A stretch of 64,000 nt of DNA from the NCBI GenBank assembly GCA_963281255.1, contig OY725499.1:2561148-2625147 (forward strand). The letters are read 5' to 3'. Each line of letters starts with the position of its first letter. Position 1 is the first letter of the stretch. This stretch comes from Aphrocallistes beatrix. Its lineage: Eukaryota > Porifera > Hexactinellida > Sceptrulophora > Aphrocallistidae. Under the pieces are notes generated by a model. The model ran no database searches. It worked only from the letters and a program-made list of their open reading frames with translations, and was not told where the DNA came from. A program made the translations under genes and the position numbers. This document shows, one piece after another, positions 52,073 to 60,620 of the stretch.

Positions 52073-53095
52073 CTATTGAGGTTTCGTAGGATCAGGCCAG
52101 TTAGATTCTTTGTCTTGAGTCGCCAATAATGCAGCTCCAGCTTCTTTTAAGGCTGATAAATCATGTAGAACACCCTTAAATAGTGTCCATTTAATGCAAT
52201 GCATTCCGCTAATGACATTTCCGTAGTATAGCCTGGCTCCTTTGTGAGGTTCAATATTGTAAATATGCTTTATTTTAGACATAATTCTATCAAATGTATC
52301 TCCTGAAGGCAGCCTTATTATCTGAAATTCAGCGTAGTTGGGATATAGGAAGCACCAAATATCATCTGGAGTTGTCTCGGGGACAATTTCGCGGTCCCAA
52401 TCCTCTATTAAAACTCTTCGGATACCAAGTTTACAGCCAAAAATTCCATACCAAGCAATCAAATAGCGCCACCCCCATTCAGGAACGAAATCATACTGCG
52501 AAGGTTCAGGGTTAAAACCATTTAAAACTGCTGTCTCCACGTTCCGAATGTTACTGATGAGTCCAGGCTCTACTGAACTAGTTTGCTTCCAACTCCGATA
52601 CCAGTGATGGTCTATCAAGTAACACTCATCTCCCAACTGTGGCTTCTTGACTTGTAGTAATGACATGAGGTCTTCTTCAACCGACCTAGGAGGTAGAGGT
52701 CTCTTCAAGTAGAAGTGTGGCACGATAGCTTCACCGGTATTAACCAAACATAGATTGAGGCAATTAGCGATGGGATTGCGAGGGATGGAGGCATAAAACT
52801 CTGTGCGTAGGAAACTTAGTAGCTCTGATATAAGTTCGTTAGTGAAAATTCTCCTGCGTCTCAAGTATAAAATGTCAAACTCATGAAGTAAACTGCACTC
52901 AAGAATATAGATTGTTAATTGAAATTTTAAACTTTCACAAAATTCATAGATTACTTCAGAAACGTAATCTTTTTCTGAAGTTTCAGCTAAATCAGGTACG
53001 ATCTGCATTAAGTTATTTCTCATCTGGGATATCCCAAAGTCAAGATTGGAGGTAAAAAAGGTAAAAGGATCTTCTAATAGCAGTTTATCATCCAT
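52073..53095 (-). CDS. DUSP-UBL protein without a protease domain
   Basis: Single frame of 340 codons from the ATG at 53,095 (a longer in-frame reading starts with non-ATG codons). Residues about 1-135 are helical and not recognised. Residues about 155-235 resemble the DUSP domain of ubiquitin-specific proteases: 'CYLIDHHWYRSWKQ', 'EPGLISNIRNV' (family P-G-P-I-x-N) and 'YDFVPEWGWRYLIAWYGI'. The next 70 residues look like the UBL that follows DUSP in USP4/USP11/USP15 ('LPSGDTFDRIMSKIKHIYNI'). The Cys and His boxes of a USP catalytic domain are absent, and the frame ends 40 residues later. It could be a ubiquitin-pathway adaptor; inference. A pyrimidine-rich acceptor (TTTGTTGTTAG) lies 29 nt before the ATG. 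Confidence 0.7.
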   Translation of the reverse strand: MDDKLLLEDPFTFFTSNLDFGISQMRNNLMQIVPDLAETSEKDYVSEVIYEFCESLKFQLTIYILECSLLHEFDILYLRRRRIFTNELISELLSFLRTEFYASIPRNPIANCLNLCLVNTGEAIVPHFYLKRPLPPRSVEEDLMSLLQVKKPQLGDECYLIDHHWYRSWKQTSSVEPGLISNIRNVETAVLNGFNPEPSQYDFVPEWGWRYLIAWYGIFGCKLGIRRVLIEDWDREIVPETTPDDIWCFLYPNYAEFQIIRLPSGDTFDRIMSKIKHIYNIEPHKGARLYYGNVISGMHCIKWTLFKGVLHDLSALKEAGAALLATQDKESNWPDPTKPQ

Positions 53096-53880
53096 GTATT
53101 GCAAGAATCACAATTATATTCGAGCTAACAACAAACATAGAGATTAGACCAATATTTAATGAAATAGACACATAAATCATCACCAGGGTAGAGAGAATAA
53201 CAAGAGGTAGTTATGCAAAGTGAGCGTACAGAACTTCTAACAAATATTGAGGATTAAAATCAATAAATCTCCAGGAACGGAATAGTCTCCATACATAGAA
53301 GCTAATGCTAATTTTTATTGGTTAATTGGGAACTCTGCTTAATCGGGATAAAATATCGACCAGATGCGTCCCGATCAAGCGGAATCGAAGAAATCTACAT
53401 TGTATTTCTTGTCTAACTTTGGTATGCTCTGCTTTTTGGTGGCTAATTAGGTATACACCACCAAATCACCAGATTTGTGGAGCACTGCTATTGAGGTTAT
53501 TCTTTGGGTGTACTATAATCACAGTAGATACAGTGCACTCCGCTTAATTAATAGGACCACTTTTGGCAGGACCAGAATAGTTCTCACACGTAGAAGCTAA
53601 TACAAAATATTTTCGGTTTATAGGTTCTCTGCTAAATCGGGCCGAAATGTCCTCTGACTGATGTGGTCCTTTTAAGCGGGGTCGACTGTAAGATATACGT
53701 GTACATAAAAACAGAACGCTGCTAGTTTTTAATTGTATATTCTCAAATACCATAGACCAATTTAAAATAAGCTGCATTTGAAATTCGTAAAATAGGACTC
53801 ATTTTTACAATACATAAATACATGAACGCACAAGTGAATTTAGATTCAAGTAATATCACTAAATTTGATTTAACTTTTGA
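53096..53880. other. Intergenic, with pogo-type MITE remains
   Basis: 53,325-53,688 contains CTTAATCGGGATAAAAT, CCGATCAAGCGGAATCG, CTGCTAAATCGGG and the right end AAGCGGGGTCGACTG + TA. The left end was not found. The repeated word is CTTAATCGGG. Confidence 0.5.
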
Positions 53881-54230
53881 ATGGAACAATCACAGTGGCA
53901 ATCTGAGCAATTCAGCACTAATAATCATATACGCAATGATTACTGCTCTCATGTCAATTATCCAGAAGAAAACACCTTGATACACTCACACCAACCTTGT
54001 TATAACGCTAATCTCAGTGATTTCGACCAATCGAATAATTGTAGATATTCCTTCCCAGAGTACAATTCTCAGAGCAATATTCCATTCCCTCTCCCACAGT
54101 ATGAAGACTCAAATCAATATGTACATTATACGAGGGTCAGTCCAAAAGTTTTGTCGTACACCAGTTCTACTCAGCGTACAGTCTAATAATTTATAGACTA
54201 TATTCTTGGTTATGTTTGATGACTCTACTG

Positions 54231-55016
54231 CAGGGGTGGATATAGGGTTTAGACTCAGGGGGGGCCAAAAGCGAGCGGAGCGAGCGAAGGAAGGTAATGG
54301 GGGTCTGGGGGAAACCCTCCAGAAAAATTTTTAACTTTAGGTGGTCAAATATCAATGTACAGCAATTCTTATCAAATCTCATACGGGATTTGAATTTCCT
54401 TCCTGTAACCTGATTACCACTTTGTGCTTCGCGCCAATTCATCACAAGCGTTAAACCGGATTTCAATACTCATTTTAGTAGTGAAGAAAGCACTGAAATA
54501 CAACTAGAAATATAAAAAGAACACGACTAAAACAAAAATTCTAACCTTCTTGGACTACTATGGGCAAACTTTGAGATGACGTTTTCAATGTTTACACGGA
54601 TGTCCTTATTACAAAAAATGAGAGCAAGACTAGATATCTACTAGATATCATAGCAAGACTGTACGGATTTTAGATGCCTATGAAATAGTAGCATACTCCA
54701 GTTTTCACCTCAATCGAATCTAAATGGAAACTCGAAGCTAATGTTGGAGTATTCGTCTCAAATAAAGGAATAATTGTTACACTTATGGGTTAATGTAAAT
54801 CAGATCTGATGAAATCATTAAACACGGAATAATTGAATTGAAGAAAGAAGTATCTTAGTAGATATCATTGGAATTGAGAAAATAAACTAATATAATTGAG
54901 GGCTAAAGTTCACAAATCTGGGGGGCTAGGCCCAAATAGCTCCCCGTAGATCAATTCGTAAAATTTTCAGGGGGGGGCCATGGCCCCCCTGGACCCCCCC
55001 CCTGTATCCGCGCCTG
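54231..55016. mobile_element. Non-autonomous hAT element nested in the mariner
   Basis: The ends CAGGGGTGGATATAGG and CCTGTATCCGCGCCTG are flanked by a perfect 8-bp duplication CTCTACTG (54,223-54,230; 55,017-55,024). GGGGGGGCC and GGCCCCCC tracts lie inside the ends, and GCGAGCGGAGCGAGCG lies near the left one. 786 bp, non-coding. Confidence 0.9.
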
Positions 55017-55108
55017 CTCTACTGTGAATTTGAGCTCTATATTAGGCATATTTCTTGACTTATGCTATTTTATCCATAAGCGCCTATACAGATTTTATAA
55101 TTACTCAA

Positions 55109-56167
55109 TGGCGCTAGAAAGAAGGGATTTTAGAGTCATGATGTTCTATGACTTTATGCGCAAGTTATCAGTGGAGCAGAGTCACAATAATTTACTGGAA
55201 GCTTTCCAAGACCAAGCTCCATCTACGCGCACGGTGGAGCGTTGGTTTCTAGAATTCAAGAGGGATAGAACGTCATTACAAGATGAGCCTAGGTCTGGGC
55301 GGCCTTCAACCGCCGTCACTCCAGAGAATATTGCCACTGTGGAGTCGTTGATCAAAGAGGATAGCCGCATTACCTATGAGCAGTTTGAGACCCTAGACCC
55401 TAGACATCGGAAAAGCAGCCATTAATACTATCCTACATGATCATCTCGGTGTCAGTAAGCTTGCGGCCCGTTGGATCCCTCATAACCTCACAGAATTGCA
55501 GATGGAGGCAAGGGTAGAGTGGTGCAGGTTTATGCTCAAGAAATTCAACGGAGGAGGGTCCAAACGTGTTTATGATATCCTAACATGTGATGAGACATGG
55601 ATCTATCAGTACGATCCGGAAACAAAGCGGCAATCTTCAATATGGGTATTTCCTGGAGAAGATCCCCCTGTAAAAGTTCGCCGGGCTCGAAGCGTCGGGA
55701 AGAAGATGGTGGCCGCATTTAAGACGGGCCTAGTAGCCATAGTTCCTCTCGAGGATCGTCGTACAGTCAATGCTGATTGATACATCAACAATTGTCTCCC
55801 CAAGGCCTTCGAAGCTTGGAGTTCTCGTCGCCCTAAGGCCGGCATCCGAGGCCTACTCCTTCACCACGATAATGCATCGGCACACACTGCAGCCAAAACA
55901 ATGGACTTCCTGGCTGAAAATTCGGTCCAGTTGGTATCGCATCCCCCCTACAGTCCAGATTTGGCCCCATGCGACTTTTTCCTATTCCCAACTATCAAAG
56001 AAAAGATCCGCGGAATCAGGTTTGGTAGTCCGGAAGAGTCCCGACTGGCGTTCGAAGAGGCCCTCTGGACCCTGCCAGAGGAAAAATGGCATAACTGCTT
56101 CGAGAATTGGTTTCATCGTATGCAACTTTGCATAGAATGTAGTGGTAAATACTTTGAGAAGCTGTGA
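55109..56167 (+). pseudogene. Mariner transposase with two disabling lesions
   Basis: ATG at 55,109 ('MALERRDFRVMMFYDFMR'). HTH half with 'FLEFKRDRTSLQDEPRSGRP'. A 7-bp tandem duplication of ACCCTAG (55,390-55,396 and 55,397-55,403) shifts the frame, then 'KLAARWIPHNLTE', 'LTCDETWIYQYDPETKRQ' (first catalytic Asp), a TGA at 55,778 in a codon where the family has Trp, 'LLHHDNASAHTAAKTM' (second Asp), 'HPPYSPDLAPCDFFLF' (third) and a normal end. Only these two defects were seen, so the copy died recently. Confidence 0.88.
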
Positions 56168-56318
56168 AAATTTGATTACTATTGGCTAATTATTTTTTGT
56201 GTACGACAAAACTTTTGGACTGACCCTCGTATAGAAAATCCTGGCTTGAACAATAATGGTCAGCAACAGTATAATACAATGGAAATCCCTGCCGATCCGA
56301 ACCTAACTGGCTGGAAAA

Positions 56319-56425
56319 GTGAGTGCGATTATACGTGAGTATTGTACTGATCAAACCCATACTCAAGGAAATGATGATCTATTGAGTCAAGCGTTAAGTG
56401 GCTTCTATCTTCGAATCCAATTTAG
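56319..56425 (+). other. Predicted 107-bp intron of the TALE gene
   Basis: GTGAGTGCG donor after GGAAAA, and a T/C-containing ATCCAATTTAG acceptor. Joining restores a single frame (phase 1) into the helix before the homeodomain. Reading straight through meets TGA at 56,336-56,338, so splicing is needed. It is the only cis-intron I can support in a host gene here. Confidence 0.7.
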
Positions 56426-56872
56426 ACATAAGCCAAATTCCCATTGAAGATGAAGCTAGCATTCTGGGAGAATTACACAATTATGTTGAGAAAAGTGAAT
56501 TGGAAATCAAAAAATATTGTGAAAGTATCAGTAAATTTTATACTCACCAGAGAGAAGATATGATTCAGGGAAAATTCGACAAATTTTATGAGAAAAATAA
56601 TAAAAAACGTGAAAACTTTAGTGTTGATAAAACTGCAATTTTGAAAGAATGGATTTTAACGAATATTCACAATCCTTATCCAGATGAAGATGCGAAAGAT
56701 TGGCTGTGCTTCCAGACCAACTTGACTTTAACCCAAATAAACCACTGGCTGACTAACGCTAGGAGAAGATGACTGCCCAAACTAGATAGAGACTATGATT
56801 GAATAATATTTCTGGAAATTGTATTCCACTTGAACAACATTCTATTTTATGTCAGTGTTGTACAGTACACCC

Positions 56873-57155
56873 TCGATAGTCCGAACCTCGCCAATCCGAA
56901 CCCTCGCTAATCCGAACACTTCATTCTTAAAATCCGAACACCCAAAATATAATTTTATTTGCCTCTATGCTTTGAATAAACGTATATAAACTTAAATTTA
57001 TCAATAAGATTGAGAAACCTCGTTAAATAAGCAATCATAGCGAAATATTATCCTTAATATTCTAACAGAACAGATTTATTATAATTAATGTCCTATTGAA
57101 TTAGTGTTATTTCACTAATCGGAACAGAGCTGTTCGGATTAGCGAGGGTGTACTG
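56873..57155. mobile_element. Pogo-type MITE, word CTAATCCGAAC
   Basis: The ends CAGTACACCCTCGATAGTCC and GGATTAGCGAGGGTGTACTG are flanked by TA. CCAATCCGAAC, CTAATCCGAACAC and AAATCCGAACAC repeat at the left end; AATCGGAACAG and TTCGGATTAG at the right. A second copy lies at 62,780-63,110. The ends match the general Tigger/pogo pattern CAGT...CTCG..TTA....AAC. Confidence 0.9.
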
Positions 57156-58285
57156 TACTAACAAAATTTCTGAACTGATATTATTAAAATTAATTGTCCT
57201 TCAGCCAAAGAGGAGGTCATTTACCAATTAATAGTCAGACTCTCGTTATAATAAGTATATCGAGAGACCACAGTATTTAAAGATTATTGTGACGATAAAC
57301 AAAGTAGCAATTGAGACCGGTGTCGTAGTATCAAGCCAGCATTCTTGTTCCTCCAGCCCGTGGCACCGGGGCAAGGAGTCCCCCGATCTGGGAGACTGCT
57401 GGTACTCAGACACTGGAATTATGCATTTATCACTAGTCATATATTATCATAAAAGCAAAAGCTATTGAGAATTTATTTCCATCCTGAAATACATTCTTTA
57501 GATGATAATAAACAAAAATATTTGGAAATACATACTACATTGTGAAATTTTGCAAAAAGAATCACAGATATAAGTATAAGATATATATTTTTCCGGAATA
57601 ATCGTCGGGTCTATACGGACGAAGAAATAAACGCGGGGCGATTATTCAGGGAAATACCACAGAAAAAGATCCTACTTACCAAAATTGGCAATAAATGAAT
57701 TGTCGATTTCAAAGAACAGAACAAACAGATAAATGATTTCTATGACGACCCAGTTAGGTCAAAACAGGTGTAGACGAGTTTATGGGTTGCTGACTTCTAC
57801 ACCGACGTTCAGGAGTGTGCTATTAGAAAATTAGATTAAAAACTAGCTATTTGGAATAAGAATATGCGTATGTATAAGAATTAATAAATAAGTTAATCTA
57901 ATGTTTTAAATTCAAACAAGAGAAACAACAGATGTGGCTTGTAGAAATGGATACATTAGGATATAATACATATATACACCATATATATACATATATAGCA
58001 ACTAAGCAGTATTGATTCATTCATAGCATTCTATTGTAACCAAAGATAACCACAAAACTGCAAGCTTGCTAAATTTCAAGAACAATCGTGATGTGGTAAC
58101 ATACATCACAAAACGAGATATTATAGAAATCTTTGATATGTAAATGACTTTCCAAATATGTTCCTTTATGCCTTTAAACTGAGGTTTAACACAGTATGTT
58201 GAATGTATTAGTGGGTGATCATATTCTGCTATAAGAGCACAGTTCAGGAATAATTAGGAGTAAAACACTTGAGTTTGTAGATAGA
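57156..58285. other. Intergenic upstream of the EF-hand gene
   Basis: AT-rich. One MITE end of the 18,539 family at about 57,590-57,665 (GCGGGGCGATTATTCAGGGA + AATACCACAG). (TA)n at 57,965-57,995. A GC-rich patch at 57,345-57,400 does not fold as a tRNA. No gene seen. Confidence 0.45.
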
Positions 58286-58753
58286 ATGGCTGATTTTGCA
58301 TACAAAAATTTTCACTCAAATATTTCAAAGAAACAATATTCAGAAGAAGTGGATATGAACGAGATTGTAACATTCCTAGGAGGAATGGGTTTACTGACAT
58401 CAGAAAGTGAGATTGAGGAAATACTAGAAGAACAAGAACTGAGATGTTTTATTAAAGTTGATTTCAACGAGCTAATTCAACTCCTGGTTGACAAAATACG
58501 CAGCGTTAATGAGAAAAAAGCAATTCATGAAATGTTCCAATTATTTGATAAGGATGGTAACGGCTTTATTACCGGGCATGAATTAAGATCAGTGATGCAT
58601 AGCCTCGGAGAAAACCTGCCAGATGAAATCATAGATGAGATGATAGATGAAGCGGACATGAATGGAGATAACCAAATCGACTTTTTCGAGTTCGTCAAGA
58701 CTTTGTCTATGGAAGATGACATCACCTTGTTCTCGAATCAGCCACAGTGTTGA
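58286..58753 (+). CDS. Calmodulin-like EF-hand protein
   Basis: 155 residues in one exon. Two canonical calcium loops in the C-terminal lobe: 'DKDGNGFITGHE' (88-99) and 'DMNGDNQIDFFE' (124-135), each with the D-x-D/N-x-D/N-G-x-I pattern and terminal Glu. The N-terminal lobe keeps helix patterns ('EIVTFLGGMGLLTSESEIEEIL', 'IKVDFNELIQLL') but lost the loop ligands, so it probably binds no calcium. Length and lobe spacing match calmodulin and troponin C relatives. The C-terminus is short and ends in Cys. Acceptor-like TTTGTAG ends 5 nt before the ATG. A divergent paralogue rather than calmodulin itself. Confidence 0.85.
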   Translation: MADFAYKNFHSNISKKQYSEEVDMNEIVTFLGGMGLLTSESEIEEILEEQELRCFIKVDFNELIQLLVDKIRSVNEKKAIHEMFQLFDKDGNGFITGHELRSVMHSLGENLPDEIIDEMIDEADMNGDNQIDFFEFVKTLSMEDDITLFSNQPQC

Positions 58754-59060
58754 ATGATAAACAGATGAAAGAATATTAGTAATTGATTAAAATGAATTGG
58801 ACATTGAATCATGGGTAATCAACATCTTAAGATTACCAATTCAAAAGTTGTACTATACTATACTATACCTTGATGTAATTTGTGATTAGATTTAATCACA
58901 CTTAAATGTATGATTGATAAGAGTGATGAAAATATATTTTATTACTTGGCCATTTAATTTGCCGATTACAATAGGTTTAGTAGCACTGTTCAACTATTAT
59001 CACTTCTGCTGGGTTTACGTAGTGCAGTTCTTATAGTTACATACCCGCTATAATGCCATG
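58754..59060. other. Intergenic, no feature seen
   Basis: AT-rich 3' flank of the EF-hand gene, with the tandem TACTATACTATACTATAC at 58,852-58,869. Confidence 0.4.
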
Positions 59061-59068
59061 TAGGGGTC

Positions 59069-59467
59069 GAATGGCGGACAATTCGTCGCATGGACAATTC
59101 GTCGCCGGACATTTCGTCGCATGGACACTTCGTCGGACGGACATTTCGTCACGCGGAATTTTGTCCCCAAATGCCCAATTTGCACCTACTTATTTCTCAA
59201 TAAAAAGCCCTCATTTTCACCCTTTTTTTCAAATATACTCCACTCCAAAAGCCTCAATTTCCGTTCCTTACATATTAGTACCCGTTTATTTTAGTCTCTA
59301 ATGAGACGAATTTTTCGGGGACAAAAATTCCAGGGACGCTACTCATTATCCGGTAACTTATGTTCAGGAGACAAAATGTCTATGTGACGAAATGTCCGCG
59401 ACGAAATATCCATGCGACGAAATATCCATCCGACGAATTGTCCATGCGACGAATTGTCCGTCAACGG
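59069..59467. mobile_element. MITE with GGACAATTCGTCGCAT arrays and shared core, 8-bp duplication
   Basis: Flanked by a perfect TAGGGGTC duplication (59,061-59,068; 59,468-59,475). The left end has five tandem words of about 16 bp (GGACAATTCGTCGCAT, GGACATTTCGTCGCAT, GGACACTTCGTCGGAC and so on). The right end has the inverse (ATGCGACGAATTGTCC) six times. The interior 59,237-59,307 matches 10,541-10,611 at about 90% without gaps. Non-coding; frames in it are repeat artefacts. Confidence 0.88.
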
Positions 59468-59475
59468 TAGGGGTC

Positions 59476-60240
59476 TACAAATAAGTTAAAAAATCTAATC
59501 GATTTTCAGACCTTGTCAGAATCAACAAAACAAATTTTATCATGTATTATTCGTCGTATATGACTAAGGAATGCGTACATATTGCTTGTATTTATTATTT
59601 TTCTTGAATAGCGAAATTAGAGATATCATATCATAGAATAAAAGCAATCGAAGGGCGATTTAGATGGATTGAAAATAAGTGATTCAAATTCCAACCTCCT
59701 ATCGCCTATAATGGCAAAGTTATGTTCGAAAAAGTGAATTTCTAATTATAAAAAGGCTGCATTAACATCATAGTACCATGATTAACAATTTCGTCTGAGA
59801 CTCGAATTTGCTCGAGCCTTTGACAAAATACTCCAGTGAGCCAAAATCAGCTTATGAGACTGGTAATTTCTTCAATCAATTTGTTACATATATAAATATA
59901 TAATATGAGTAGAACCTGCTACTATTCTATACAGCAGTAACATGTGCATAACCGACACTTAAAAACAGTCCCGTCGTCAACTTCCCCATTACAAGCCTAT
60001 ATTTAACGGCTACTTGTGCACTTGTACATAACGGTCAATTGTCGATCGTAGAGACTCATACATTTGAATAACTTGCTCTGCCTATGGCCTTGCTAATCGC
60101 TACGAATCGTAAGAAATTATCGCATTAAATATTTGTAGGCAAATCCTTTTGCATGTAAAATGAATCAATTATTGTTAAATTAAGTTTCCATGAATTGTTA
60201 GACTCCATTCATTTTCAATCAATCTATTTCACCAAAAATG
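59476..60240. repeat. Old diverged REP-A copy at about 59,680-59,900, rest unassigned
   Basis: 59,690-59,890 follows the REP-A body at low similarity (CCTATCGCCTATAATGGC...CCAAAATCAGCTTATGAGAC...TTTCTTCAATCAATTTGTTAC). No gene in the remaining AT-rich sequence. Confidence 0.5.
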
Positions 60241-60245
60241 CTAAA

Positions 60246-60620
60246 ATGAAAACTGAAGGGCCGTCAAGAAAATGTAAAACCTTCTATTTTCACCCTGAAT
60301 GGGATGGTGATCCCTCCTTCCTTACCATGTTGAAAAAAGAGATTTGCCTTAACTATCATCAGACTTAGAGACGCGGCCAGTTTTTGCTTTGTGGTGGTGT
60401 GCCAGGTGGTGCGCTGCACTACCACGCACCACCAGCTTGACAATATAAAGAGGGAGTTACGAAGGATATCAGAAATCAATGCATACTAAAAGTACTGACG
60501 CATCGTTTCGTATTAGCTAGGTTGGTGGGTACTAAATAAAATGCTGAGTAGATCTTGCGCCTTATTTACTAAGATTCTCTTAGTGATCTTGGGCTGTAAA
60601 AGGTTGGGAACCACTGGTAT
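60246..60620 (+). pseudogene. hAT BED-finger fragment and hAT right terminus
   Basis: Near 60,260 the plus strand reads 'RKCKTFYFHPEWDGDPSFLT' then 'KKEICLNYHQT', resembling the K-x-C-x-x-F...W...F-x-x-x-x-x-x-x-x-C-L-x-C start of BED-type hAT transposases, with a stop soon after. GGTTGGGAACCACTG at 60,602-60,616 is a canonical hAT end. The left terminus was not found. Confidence 0.45.

Larger units (their letters stand above)
54131..56229 (+). mobile_element. Mariner transposon inserted in the TALE gene
   Basis: 29-bp inverted ends starting CGAGGGTCAGTCCAAAAGTT (left) and its exact inverse (right), flanked by the TA target duplication (54,129-54,130; 56,230-56,231). Without the nested hAT insertion and its duplication the element is 1305 bp, the normal mariner size. 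The ends are identical over 29 bp, which argues for a fairly recent insertion. Confidence 0.92.
53881..56772 (+). pseudogene. TALE homeobox gene split by a mariner insertion
   Basis: The first exon begins at the ATG 53,881 and reads to 54,130, where a mariner (54,131-56,229, TA duplicated) interrupts it; it resumes at 56,232 in frame and runs to 56,318. A 107-bp intron follows (GTGAGT at 56,319 to TTTAG at 56,425), then exon 2 to the stop at 56,770-56,772. The three pieces sum to 684 nt, an exact multiple of three. The C-terminal ~60 residues are a homeodomain with the three-residue loop extension: 'ILTNIHNPYPDEDAKDW' and 'LTLTQINHWLTNARRR' (W48, N51 and R53 kept; F49 is Leu). The protein ends right after RRR. 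No MEIS, PBC or Iroquois signature was seen, so the subclass is open. The N-terminal half is Asn/Gln/Tyr-rich. With the insertion the gene cannot make the protein. Confidence 0.75.

Noticed and set aside
57340..57400. GC-rich patch resembling a possible tRNA
   Set aside because: Could not be folded into acceptor, D, anticodon and T arms; no B-box GGTTCGANTCC.
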